A program made the translations under genes and the position numbers. Below, piece by piece: positions 8,302-17,663 of a stretch of DNA of 48,025 bases. Under the pieces are notes generated by a model, which had not been told where the DNA came from, made no database searches, and saw only the letters and a program-made list of their open reading frames with translations. Source of the DNA: JBDTMT01 sp033764095 (GTDB lineage Bacteria > Desulfobacterota > Binatia > HRBIN30 > CADEER01); assembly GCA_033764095.1 (NCBI GenBank), contig JANRJF010000018.1, forward strand, positions 1 to 48,025, read 5' to 3'. The stretch's first letter is position 1. The number at the start of each line of letters is the position of its first letter.

Positions 8302-8954
8302 TCGACGTGGCCGCCAATCTGGCCGCGGTGCGGGCGCGCATCGCCGCCGCGGCGGAGCGCAGCCGGCGCGACCCGTCCGCGGTGCGGCTGCTGGCGGTGA
8401 GCAAGACCAAGCCGGCGGCGTTGGTGCGCGCCGCGATCGCCGCCGGCGCGACCGACATCGGCGAGAACTACGTGCAGGAAGCGGTTGCCAAGCGCCCCGC
8501 AGTGCCGGATCCGGCGCGCTGGCATCTCATCGGCCATCTGCAGCGCAACAAGGCGGCGCGCGCGCTGGAGACGTTCGACTGCATCCACACCCTCGACAGC
8601 GCGGCGCTGGGCGCGGCGCTGGCGCGCCACGCGCAGGCGCGCGGCGTGCCGGCCGAGGTGCTGGTCGAGGTCAACGTCGGCGGCGAGCCGAGCAAGCACG
8701 GCGTGGCGCCGGACGACCTGCCGGCGCTGCTCCGCGATGTCCGCGACCCGCACCTGCGGGTGCTGGGGCTGATGGCCGTGCCGCCCGCCGATACGCCGGA
8801 GGCGACGCGGCCGTTCTTCCGTCGGCTGCGCGAGCTGGCCGAGCGTGCCGGGTTGCGCGAGCTGTCGATGGGCATGACCGACGACTTCGAGGTCGCGATC
8901 GAAGAGGGCGCCACCATGGTGCGGGTCGGGCGCGCGATCTTCGGCGCGCGCTGA
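8298..8954 (+). CDS. YggS-family pyridoxal phosphate homeostasis protein
   Basis: 218 residues. LLAVSKTKP holds the PLP lysine (K36), GENYVQEA and WHLIGHLQRNK are the next two family blocks, and LSMGMTDDFEVAIEEGATMVRVGRAIFG is the phosphate-binding C-terminal block (cited in parts: SMGMTDDFEVAIEEGAT). These single-domain TIM-barrel proteins buffer free PLP and have no established catalytic reaction. The gene is coupled to maf by ATGA; the order yggS-proC-yggT-yggU is widely conserved, which supports the call. Confidence 0.94.
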   Translation: MIDVAANLAAVRARIAAAAERSRRDPSAVRLLAVSKTKPAALVRAAIAAGATDIGENYVQEAVAKRPAVPDPARWHLIGHLQRNKAARALETFDCIHTLDSAALGAALARHAQARGVPAEVLVEVNVGGEPSKHGVAPDDLPALLRDVRDPHLRVLGLMAVPPADTPEATRPFFRRLRELAERAGLRELSMGMTDDFEVAIEEGATMVRVGRAIFGAR

Positions 8955-8969
8955 GGCGCGGAGATCTCA

Positions 8970-9079
8970 CCGCGGAGACGCGGCGACGCGGAGGAGCAAG
9001 ATGGGTATGAGAACTGGAGCGAAGCGAGTCGGACGCCGGGGAGTCCAACGCCCTTCTCCGCGCCGCCGCGTCGCCGCGG
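8970..9079. repeat. Long-hairpin intergenic element overlapping the proC start
   Basis: A 27-base left arm (8970-8996) and right arm (9053-9079) pair as inverted repeats with three mismatches around a 56-base loop. The arms are built of GCGGAGACGCGG-type units, the same three-base rhythm seen in the elements at 20185-20245 and 29628-29810. The left arm contains the GGAGGAG that would be proC's Shine-Dalgarno, and the loop plus right arm are translated as ProC's N-terminal extension. Confidence 0.7.
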
Positions 9080-9906
9080 CAAGGTCCTCTGCGTCGCTGC
9101 GCATCGGCTTCATCGGCGGTGGCAACATGGCGACGGCGATGGTGAAGGGCTTCGTCGCCGCCGGGTTGTGCGCGCCGGATGCGATCATCGCCTCGGACGT
9201 CGATGCGGCGAAGCGGCGCATGCTGGCGCGCCGGTTGAGGATCCGCGCCACCGGCGACAACGCCGAGGTGCTGCGCGCCGCGCGCGTGCTCATCCTGGCG
9301 GTGAAGCCGCAGATCCTGCCGGCGGTGCTGGAGGAGCTGCGGCCGCTGGTGACGCCGCGGCACATGGTCGTGTCGATCGCCGCCGGTTGGCCGACCGCAC
9401 GCCTGGAGGCCGGCCTTGGCGGCGGCACGCGCGTCGTGCGGGTGATGCCCAACACGCCGGCGCTGCTCGGCAAGGGTATGGCCGTGGCGGTGCGCGGGCG
9501 TTACGCGACGGCCGCCGACGAGCGCCTGGTGCTGAAGCTGCTGCGCACCGTCGGCCTGGCGCGCGCGGTGGGCGACGAGACGCTGATCGACGCGGTCACC
9601 GGCCTGAGCGGCAGCGGTCCGGCGTACGTCTATCGTTTCGCCGAGGCGCTCATCGCCGGCGGCGTCGCGGTCGGCCTCACCCCGGAGGCGGCGCGCGAGC
9701 TTGCGCTGCAGACCCTGGCCGGCGCCGTCGCGATGCTGCAGGAGACCGGCGAGACGCCGGAGGCGCTGCGCGCCGCCGTGACGTCGCCGGGCGGCACCAC
9801 CTTCGCCGGCCTCGGCGTGCTGGAGCAGCGCGGCTTCTACGACGCGGTGGTAGCGGCCATCGCCGCCGCCACTGCGCGCGCTGGCGAGCTCGGCCGCATG
9901 GCGTGA
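9001..9906 (+). CDS. proC: Pyrroline-5-carboxylate reductase
   Basis: 301 residues if begun at the ATG at 9001 (another lies at 9007). The Rossmann motif GFIGGGNMA appears only at residue 36, whereas normal ProC starts a few residues before it; residues 1 to about 30 are basic, low in conservation and encoded by an inverted-repeat element. The rest is typical: VKPQILPAVL, VRVMPNTPALLGKG and TGLSGSGPAYVYRFAEAL, then the C-terminal dimerisation helices with TSPGGTT. It makes proline from pyrroline-5-carboxylate with NAD(P)H in the cytosol. GGAGGAG at 8990-8996 precedes the ATG by four bases. No alternative ATG or GTG lies nearer the Rossmann fold. Confidence 0.93.
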   Translation: MGMRTGAKRVGRRGVQRPSPRRRVAAARSSASLRIGFIGGGNMATAMVKGFVAAGLCAPDAIIASDVDAAKRRMLARRLRIRATGDNAEVLRAARVLILAVKPQILPAVLEELRPLVTPRHMVVSIAAGWPTARLEAGLGGGTRVVRVMPNTPALLGKGMAVAVRGRYATAADERLVLKLLRTVGLARAVGDETLIDAVTGLSGSGPAYVYRFAEALIAGGVAVGLTPEAARELALQTLAGAVAMLQETGETPEALRAAVTSPGGTTFAGLGVLEQRGFYDAVVAAIAAATARAGELGRMA

Positions 9907-9949
9907 CGCGCTTGCACGGGTGCCGTCGCGCCGTTAGCTTCCGCCGCTG

Positions 9950-10246
9950 ATGTTCGTCCTCACCAACCTGTTGCTCGCCATCGCCGGGGCGCTGTGGATG
10001 CTGCTCACGGCGTATTTCTACATCCTGCTCGGACGCGTCATCGTCTCGTGGGTCAACGCCGATCCGCGCAATCCGATCGTGCGCTTCCTGTTCAACGCCA
10101 CCGAGCCGCTGCTCTGGCGCGTGCGGCGGATGCTGCCGTACATGAGCGGGGTCGACCTCTCCCCGCTGGTGGTCAGCATCCTCATCTACGTCGCGCGGGG
10201 CTTCCTGGTCGGTACCCTGACGGATCTTGCCTATCGGCTGCAGTGA
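9950..10246 (+). CDS. YggT-family integral membrane protein
   Basis: 98 residues with two YggT-type hydrophobic hairpins: LLLAIAGALWMLLTAYFYI, then a loop with SWVNADPRNPIVRFLFNATEP and a second hydrophobic segment (DLSPLVVSILIYVA). The S-W-V-x-x-D-P-x-N-P-I-V motif is the family signature. YggT proteins sit in the inner membrane; cyanobacterial and chloroplast relatives affect nucleoid partition or cytochrome assembly and others osmotic tolerance. The proC-yggT-yggU order is the common one. Confidence 0.92.
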   Translation: MFVLTNLLLAIAGALWMLLTAYFYILLGRVIVSWVNADPRNPIVRFLFNATEPLLWRVRRMLPYMSGVDLSPLVVSILIYVARGFLVGTLTDLAYRLQ

Positions 10247-10258
10247 GGGCGCGGGCGG

Positions 10259-10579
10259 GTGTTGCGAGTCACACGGCAGGGCATCCGCCTGGCGCTGCGC
10301 GTCCAACCACGCGCCGGCCGCGATCGGGTGATCGGCCGGCACGGCGAGGCCCTCAAGCTGCAGGTGGCCGCGCCGCCGGTCGATGGGGCCGCCAACGCCG
10401 CCGTGGTGGCGCTGATAGCCGACTGGCTGGAGGTGCCGCGGCGGGCGGTGTCGATCGTCCACGGCGAGGGGGGGCGGGACAAGGTGGTCGAGGTGCTCAG
10501 CGACCACCCCGCCAGCCTGGCGGAACGCGTCGCGGCCCGGCTTCCAGGGTGCGTTGACACGCCAAAGTCACGTGGTTAG
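10259..10579 (+). CDS. DUF167/YggU-family protein
   Basis: 106 residues from a GTG at 10259, 12 bases after yggT. LRVQPRAGRDRVIG near the N-terminus and APPVDGAANAAVVALIADWL are the two conserved YggU/DUF167 blocks (V-x-P-x-A-x-x-x-x-I and P-V-x-G-x-A-N). The biochemical role is unknown. The 3' end contains the -35 and most of the -10 box of the fmdB promoter, so the last codons are constrained by that signal too. Confidence 0.9.
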   Translation: MLRVTRQGIRLALRVQPRAGRDRVIGRHGEALKLQVAAPPVDGAANAAVVALIADWLEVPRRAVSIVHGEGGRDKVVEVLSDHPASLAERVAARLPGCVDTPKSRG

Positions 10580-10582
10580 CTA
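10554..10582 (+). promoter_or_regulatory. Sigma70-type promoter for fmdB
   Basis: TTGACA at 10554-10559, a 17-base spacer and TAGCTA at 10577-10582. It ends 24 bases before the fmdB ATG, which has GGAGG at 10598-10602. The -35 is perfect and the spacing ideal; the -10 shares TA and the final-position context with TATAAT only partly. Confidence 0.55.
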
Positions 10583-10606
10583 GCCGCCGCCCGTCGCGGA
10601 GGACGC

Positions 10607-10948
10607 ATGCCAATCTACGAGTATCAGTGCGAGAAGTGCGGTGAATTCGAGGTCACCCAGCGCATCACCGAAGCGCCGCTGAAGAAGTGTCCGACGTGCA
10701 AGCGCAAGGTCCGCAAGCTGATCTCGAACACCTCGTTCCAGCTCAAGGGATCGGGTTGGTACGTCACCGACTACGCCCGCAAGGGTGGCGGCGAGTCGAA
10801 GTCCACGGGCGAGTCGAAGGCGTCGAGCGCGGACAGCACGGCGTCGAGCAGCAGCGAGAGCAAATCATCCACCGCCGATTCGTCCTCCCCGAGCGGCGGC
10901 AGCAAGGCGAAGTCGGCCAAGAAGGACTCCACCGCCAAGGCCGCCTGA
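10607..10948 (+). CDS. FmdB-family zinc-ribbon protein
   Basis: 113 residues. The N-terminus MPIYEYQCEKCGEFEVTQRI with CPTC at 28-31 is the FmdB/CxxC_CxxC_SSSS zinc ribbon (Cys 8, 11, 28 and 31), followed by FQLKGSGWYVTDY, also typical. The second half is a Ser/Lys-rich disordered tail. FmdB proteins are putative regulators first noted beside formamidase genes; direct DNA binding is not proven. A good promoter and GGAGG precede it. Only 22 bases separate it from hyuA, so the two may be co-transcribed. Confidence 0.9.
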   Translation: MPIYEYQCEKCGEFEVTQRITEAPLKKCPTCKRKVRKLISNTSFQLKGSGWYVTDYARKGGGESKSTGESKASSADSTASSSSESKSSTADSSSPSGGSKAKSAKKDSTAKAA

Positions 10949-10970
10949 GCGGCGGTGAGGCGCGCCGCCG

Positions 10971-12937
10971 ATGCCTGATCCGATCCTGATCGGCATCGAC
11001 ACGGGCGGCACGTTCACCGACTTCATCTGTCTCGGTCCCGACGGGGTCCGCGTCCACAAGCGGCCGTCGACGCCCGACGACCCGGCCCGGGCCGTGCTCG
11101 ACGGCTTGGCCGTCCTGTTGAAGGATCAGGCGCGCGGCGCAGTGCGCATCACCTACGGCTCCACCGTCGCCACCAACGCGGTGCTGGAGCGCAAGGGGGC
11201 GCGCGTCGTGCTGCTCACCACCGCCGGCTTCGAGGACATGCTGGAGATCGGCCGGCAGACGCGACCCGAGCTCTACGCGCTGGAACCGAGCCCGCCCGTC
11301 TCGCTGGTCGAGCGCCGCCGCCGTATCGGCGTGGCGGAGCGGATGGCGTTCGACGGCAGGGTGCTGCAGCCGCTCGGCGCGGCGGCGGTGCGCCGCGCCG
11401 TCCAGGCAGTGCGCCGCGCCGGGGGCGAGTCGATCGCCGTCTGCCTGCTGCACGCCTACGCCAACGGCCTGCACGAGCGGCGTCTCGGACGCGCGCTGGC
11501 CGAGTTGGGCGTGCCCTGCTCGCTGTCACACGAGTTGGTGGCCGAGTACCGCGAGGTCGAGCGCGGCAGCACCACGGTGCTCAACGCCTACGTGGCGCCG
11601 GTGATGCGCCGCCACCTCGCGACGTTGGCGAAGGGCGTTGGGCGGCGCGCGAGCCTGCGGGTCATGCAGTCGAACGGCGGCGCGGTGTCGGTCGCCACCG
11701 CCGGCCGCGAGGCGGTGCGCACCCTGCTCTCCGGCCCGGCCGGCGGCGCGATCGGCGCGGTGGCGGCGGCGCGGCGGGTCGGCATCCAGCGCGTCATCGC
11801 GTTCGACATGGGCGGCACCTCGACCGACGTCAGTCTGCTCGACGGCGCGCCGCGGCAGCAGACCGAGTGGACGATCGGCGAGCTGGCGGTGAAGGTGCCG
11901 GCGATCGACATCCACACCGTCGGCGCCGGCGGGGGATCGATCGCGGCGCGCGACGCGGGCGGCGCGCTCGTGGTCGGACCGCAGAGCGCCGGTGCCGACC
12001 CCGGGCCCGCCTGCTACGGCCGCGGCGAGCTGCCGACGGTCACCGACGCGGACCTGCTGCTCGGCCGCTTGGTGCCCGAGGCGTTTCTGGGCGGCGGCAT
12101 GCGGCTCGACCGCGCGCGCGCGGCGCGGGCCGTCGGGCGCCTGGCGCGCTCGCTGCGGCTCGGCGTCGAGGCGACCGCCGACGGCATCGTGCGCGTCGTC
12201 AACGCGGCGATGGAGCGCGCCATCCGCCGCATCTCGGTCGAGCGCGGGCTCGATCCGCGCGCCTACGCCCTGGTGTCGTTCGGCGGCGCCGGCGGCATGC
12301 ACGCCGCCGAGCTGGCCGAGGCGCTCGACGTCCGCTGCGTGCTGGTGCCGGCGCATCCCGGGTTGCTGTCGGCGTGGGGCGCGGTGACCGCCGACGTGCA
12401 GCGGGACTACGTGCAGACCGTGCGCCTGTGCGAGCCGCCGGCGCGCGTGCTGGCGCGCCGCCTGGCGCCGCTGCTGGCCCGCGCGCGCCGCGAGCTGCGT
12501 GCTGAGGGGGCGGCGCGCACCGCGATCGTACTGCGCGCCACGCTCGACGTGCGCTATCGCGGCCAGTCCTACGAACTCGCCGTGCCGCTGGCGGCCGGGT
12601 ACCGCGCCGCGTTCGACGCCGCGCACCGCGCCCGCTACGGCTACGCCGATGCCGAGCGCGCCGTCGAGGTGGTCAACATCCGCCTCAGCGCCAGTGCGCC
12701 GGGACCGCGTCCGCGCGTCGTCGCGCCGCGCCGGACCACGGGCCAACTGCGGCCACATCGCCTGCGTTGGCGTGGGCGCTGGCTGGCGGCGCGGCGCGGC
12801 GAGCGCACCGCGTTGCCGGGGCGGCGCCGGCTCGCTGGTCCGCTGCTGATCACCGAGCTCAGCGCCACCACGCTGGTGCCACCGGGATGGACGGTGCGCG
12901 TCGCGCCGAGCGGCGACCTGTTGATGGAGCGCCGCTG

Positions 12938-12938
<1 letters not shown>
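10971..12938 (+). CDS. Hydantoinase A/oxoprolinase family protein, ATP-binding subunit
   Basis: 655 residues. GIDTGGTFTDF at the N-terminus and DMGGTSTDVSLLDG (about residue 280) are the two phosphate loops of the ASKHA-fold HyuA family; TVGAGGGSIA and VSFGGAGGMHAAELAEAL follow in order. Members with their HyuB partner hydrolyse N-methylhydantoins or 5-oxoproline, or carboxylate acetone and acetophenone, all ATP-driven. The sequence alone does not decide the substrate. The stop shares one base with the hyuB ATG (TGATG), which implies a fixed subunit ratio. Confidence 0.92.
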
Positions 12939-14536
<1,598 letters not shown>

Positions 14537-14563
14537 ACGCGACGGACGGGTGATGCGCCGCAC

Positions 14564-14621
14564 CGCGCCGCGGACTGCGCCGCTCCACCGCTCCTCGCAT
14601 CCAGCCGCAGTCCGCGGCGCG
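14564..14621. terminator. 16-bp perfect stem-loop downstream of hyuB
   Basis: GCGCCGCGGACTGCG at 14565-14579 pairs exactly with 14606-14620, extended by one C-G pair on the outside; the loop is 26 bases. It starts 28 bases after the hyuB stop. There is no T-run, so it may be a Rho-type or bidirectional end, an RNA-stabilising hairpin, or a repeat element. Confidence 0.5.
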
Positions 14622-14640
14622 CTACGTCGCCCCCGAGGGT

Positions 14641-14687
14641 CTCCCTCCCCCGGGGCTCGCCGCAGCGGGCCACGACAGGGGAGGGAG
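14641..14687. repeat. Second inverted repeat in the hyuB to phasin spacer
   Basis: CTCCCTCCCC at 14641-14650 pairs exactly with GGGGAGGGAG at 14678-14687 across a 27-base loop. It lies in the 207-base spacer between two convergent genes, which holds no gene. Confidence 0.45.
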
Positions 14688-14743
14688 GTTCGCCCTGGGG
14701 GGGCTTGTTCCTGGTCCCGCGATCGGACCAGGCAATCTCATCC

Positions 14744-15232
14744 TTACGCGGCGCGCTTGCGCGCCGGCTTGCCGGTCAGCTTGCGCTCCAACTGCGTCAG
14801 GCGCTTGCCGAGGTTGGCGACGTCCTGCGCCGAGGCGACGTCGAACGTCTCGGCCACGGCGCGCAGCACGCTGCCGGCGTGCGCCTGCACGAGACCGATC
14901 AGCCGCGTGCTTTCCTTGTCGGCGCTCTTCAGCGCCTTGGCGCGCCGCTTCTCCAGCCGCGCCACCGCGCGCTCTACCTCACCGACCAGCGAGGTGCCGC
15001 GCTTCTCGACCGCCGTCACCACCTTGCGCCCGCGCGCCCGCAGCGCCGTCGCCGTCTCCTCGAGCTGGGCGCCCAACTGGCGCACCGCCTTGCGCGTGTC
15101 GCTCGGCAGCAGGTCCAGGGTCGCCTTCACGCCACGCGTCAGTGCCTTTTCGGCCTCCGCCTGCGCGCGTTCGAGCGGCTTCGGCAGCACCAACGTCAGC
15201 GGGGCCCGTCGTCGCGTCGTCTTGCTTGCCAT
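14744..15232 (-). CDS. Phasin-like, helical Lys/Ala-rich protein
   Basis: 162 residues from the ATG at 15232, which has AGGAGG ten bases upstream (15243-15248), so the longer frame is not used. It is almost wholly helical and Ala/Lys/Arg-rich, with a C-terminal DVASAQDVANLGKRLTQLER coiled segment that resembles the end of PhaF/PhaI phasins (DV-x-x-L-x-x-R-x-x-x-L-E) and a basic AKRKRAA-type tail. Phasins coat polyhydroxyalkanoate granules and some bind DNA. No PHA synthase is nearby, so a general histone-like or granule role cannot be separated. The gene stands alone. Confidence 0.55.
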   Translation of the reverse strand: MASKTTRRRAPLTLVLPKPLERAQAEAEKALTRGVKATLDLLPSDTRKAVRQLGAQLEETATALRARGRKVVTAVEKRGTSLVGEVERAVARLEKRRAKALKSADKESTRLIGLVQAHAGSVLRAVAETFDVASAQDVANLGKRLTQLERKLTGKPARKRAA

Positions 15233-15354
15233 GGTGTTCGAACCTCCTGACTGATTCGTAACACGCTGCGTCATGCCTCGCAATGCAGTGCGTCAAAATT
15301 CCTGTCGCACGTCGCGAGCGTCCGCGCCGCGCCGCACGCCGCATCCGACCCGCC

Positions 15355-15383
15355 TTGCCTGCCCATGCCCCCTCTGGTATCCG
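15355..15383 (+). promoter_or_regulatory. Possible promoter for tRNA-Val
   Basis: TTGCCT at 15355-15360, a 17-base spacer and TATCCG at 15378-15383; the tRNA begins about 29 bases further on. Both boxes are partial matches to sigma70 consensus. Confidence 0.35.
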
Positions 15384-15411
15384 CGATGACGCTGCATTTC
15401 CCGCCTGAAAC

Positions 15412-15485
15412 GGTCGCATAGCTCAGTTGGTTAGAGCGCCTGCCTCACATGCAGGAGGTCCCTGGTTCGAGTCCAGGTGCGACCA
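15412..15485 (+). tRNA. tRNA-Val (CAC)
   Basis: A complete 74-base cloverleaf. The acceptor GGTCGCA (15412-15418) pairs with TGCGACC (15478-15484), with discriminator A at 15485. The D-arm contains AGCTCAGTTGGTTAGAGC, the anticodon stem CCTGC/GCAGG encloses loop CTCACAT, and the T-arm contains GGTTCGAGTCC. The anticodon CAC (15446-15448) reads GUG valine codons. The 3' CCA is not encoded. Confidence 0.97.
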
Positions 15486-15487
15486 CT

Positions 15488-15511
15488 CCCCGGTGGCGCG
15501 ATTCACCGGGC
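15488..15511. terminator. Hairpin between tRNA-Val and the convergent methyltransferase gene
   Basis: CCCGGTG at 15489-15495 pairs with CACCGGG at 15504-15510 around an 8-base loop. It begins four bases after the tRNA and overlaps the stop codon of the minus-strand methyltransferase, so it could end transcription from both sides. It has no T-tract. Confidence 0.5.
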
Positions 15512-16819
15512 TTCGTCGTGCACGACGGCGATGTGGCCGATCTCGGTGCGGCGCGCGGCGTGGCCGGCGGCGCGCAGGATGGCGGCGGCCTGCTCGCTGT
15601 AGCCCTCGTCGTCGAGGCGCTCGCCGATCAGGGCGGCACGATCCGACAACTCCCACGCCAGCAGGGTGGGGTCGCTCTCGCCGTAGTACCCGTCCGCCTG
15701 GCGCGGCGAGACGCCGTACTCGGCGCGCAGGGCGTCGTTTCTCGCCAGCAGTCGCGCGATGAACTGGCGGTCGGATCGCAGCACGCGGATCAGGTCCATC
15801 AGCATGCCGACCTCACGGTCGTCCTCGTGCTGCGCATACCAGGGATTGATCGCGTGCGGACACAGGTTGTCGATGCCGAAGGCGAACTCGCGCTCGACCA
15901 GCTGTCCATCGCGTTTCTGGTAGACGAAGTAGCGACATGCCGCCGAGCGCCCGACGTTCGATCCGCAGAGCAGCAGGCCGCCGTCGCGGAGAAGGCCGCG
16001 GAATCGCGTCAGCGCCCGCGCGCGGAAGGCGTCGTCGTAGTAGCCGAGCACGTTGAAGCAGCGGACCACATCCATGTCGGCGAGCGGCACCGACTCGATA
16101 CTCCCGACCGCAAAGGAGAGGTTGTCGCGCCGGTAGTGGCGCACCGGATCGATGAGCAACCGCGCCCCCGCCTTTTCGATCGGCGTCAGCGGCGGCTGCT
16201 CGCCCATCGGCGCGCCGGCCAGCATCTCCCGGAGCAGCACCTCGAATCGAGTCCGGGTCGCGTCCGCATCGCGCAGCAGCGCGTCCCAGTTCTGCAGACT
16301 CGGGACGACCGGCTGGAAATACTGCGCCTGCTGCTGGTCATCGAAGATGGCGTAGTTTCCGGCGGCGTCATGCAGGAGGTAACTGGGGATCAGCGGATCG
16401 ACCCCCCAGACCCGCCAACCCGGGAGATGGTCTGCCGTCTCGACCGTGGTGAGCGGCGGAAATCCGCAGCCGAGATCCAGAAACGATCCCGTCTCGCTGG
16501 CGGGCAACCAGGGATTGGCGGTGACGTACTCATCGATCTTGCAATGCCTGTCGCCGAAGGTGATGGGCGGAATCCGTCCTCGCCACGCACCCGGAAGCAC
16601 CCGGGCCACCATGGTGCCGAGGAACGCCCCCTGCGACGGCGAGAGATCGTCGGCCGTGAAGCCGCCGCGTCGCATCATGCGAAACAGGCGGTCGACGATC
16701 GCGTGGACGTCGGGCCGGTCCGCCGGCAGGTCCGCCAGCTTTGCCAGAAAGGCGGGCGGCAGCTGACCGGCGAAGTAGCGTTCGTTCATGCGCGCCACGT
16801 CGTCGCCCACCGGGATCAT
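15503..16819 (-). CDS. Class I SAM-dependent methyltransferase, function unknown
   Basis: 438 residues from the ATG at 16819, preceded by GAGGAG (16825-16830). SFLDLGCGFPPLTT (about 112-125) is motif I of the Rossmann-fold methyltransferases, with GVDP (139-142) as the acidic motif II; a later VVRCFNVLGYYDDAFR plus LRDGGLLLCGSN matches motifs IV and post-I. The N-terminal 100 residues and C-terminal 150 are extra to the fold and I do not recognise them; the C-terminal region may bind the substrate. The gene stands alone, convergent to tRNA-Val and divergent from the STAS gene. Confidence 0.7.
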   Translation of the reverse strand: MIPVGDDVARMNERYFAGQLPPAFLAKLADLPADRPDVHAIVDRLFRMMRRGGFTADDLSPSQGAFLGTMVARVLPGAWRGRIPPITFGDRHCKIDEYVTANPWLPASETGSFLDLGCGFPPLTTVETADHLPGWRVWGVDPLIPSYLLHDAAGNYAIFDDQQQAQYFQPVVPSLQNWDALLRDADATRTRFEVLLREMLAGAPMGEQPPLTPIEKAGARLLIDPVRHYRRDNLSFAVGSIESVPLADMDVVRCFNVLGYYDDAFRARALTRFRGLLRDGGLLLCGSNVGRSAACRYFVYQKRDGQLVEREFAFGIDNLCPHAINPWYAQHEDDREVGMLMDLIRVLRSDRQFIARLLARNDALRAEYGVSPRQADGYYGESDPTLLAWELSDRAALIGERLDDEGYSEQAAAILRAAGHAARRTEIGHIAVVHDEAR

Positions 16820-17076
16820 CTCGCCTCCTCGCGCCGTGCAACTGGGTGCCGACTGTCGCGCCGCTGCTCCGACCGGTGCCATCTCGACACCGCCACCGGG
16901 CATACGCACCGGTGAAACCTAGGCGTCCGCTCCCCCACCTGCAACGGCAGATCGCAGCGGCGCTGGTGGGCGCAGCCGGGCTGCTGCTTCCGGCGTGGCG
17001 TTGCCGTAGAGATGCCTGGACGCCTTTTCGCGTCGCCGAGCTGCGGTCGGCAGCACGCCAGAACGGGACGTGGACG

Positions 17077-17445
17077 ATGGAACTGCGGGTAGTCTCAACC
17101 TCGGAAGACCCGGTGACGCGCGTCGCGCTCACCGGCCGGCTCGATCTGCAGGGGACGAGAGCAATCGAGCGGGTGTTCGTCGAACAGACGACCGATGGCA
17201 GGGCCGCGATCGTCGATCTCGGCGAGGTGTCCTTCCTGGCGTCGATGGGCATGCGGCTGCTGCTGCAGGTGGCCAAGGCCCTGCACCGCAGTGGCCGCCG
17301 CCTGGTCATCCTCAGGCCGCAGGAGAACGTCAGGCAGGCATTGGAAGTGGCCGGGTTGGTGGAGATCCTGCCGGTCTCCGACGACGACGCGGAGGCGCTC
17401 GCCCTCGCGCTCGAGGTGCGAGCCGCGCCCGCCACGGATGCCTGA
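17077..17445 (+). CDS. STAS-domain anti-anti-sigma factor-like protein
   Basis: 122 residues from the ATG at 17077. The pattern VALTGRLDLQGTRAIERVF, then AIVDLGEVSFLASMGMRLLL, is the STAS fold of SpoIIAA/RsbV; Ser56 in LASMGM is the residue normally phosphorylated by an anti-sigma kinase. Such proteins free a sigma factor by binding the anti-sigma factor when unphosphorylated. No serine kinase, PP2C phosphatase or sigma factor lies in the window, so its partner must be elsewhere. The frame is open upstream to 16741, but the sequence there is not STAS-like. Confidence 0.85.
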   Translation: MELRVVSTSEDPVTRVALTGRLDLQGTRAIERVFVEQTTDGRAAIVDLGEVSFLASMGMRLLLQVAKALHRSGRRLVILRPQENVRQALEVAGLVEILPVSDDDAEALALALEVRAAPATDA

Positions 17446-17663
17446 AGCGGGACGCGCGCCGGCGCCGGACGGCGGGTGAGGCGCGCGCGCCGGCGACGGT
17501 AGCGGATTCGGTTGCGGTGCTGGCAGCGAGGGTTTTGCCCAGCAAGTCGCTTCGGACCCCCATCCTGACCCCCGGTGGGGAGGTCCCGGATTGAACCGCA
17601 CTCCAGCGGTCGCCGGCCTGGTTCGACGACCGCGGCGCGGCCGGCTAGGACTGCTCGGGCTCG

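Noticed and set aside
17446..17663. Possible gene or element in the STAS to G8 spacer
   Set aside because: No coding pattern, clear hairpin or promoter was seen in these 218 bases.
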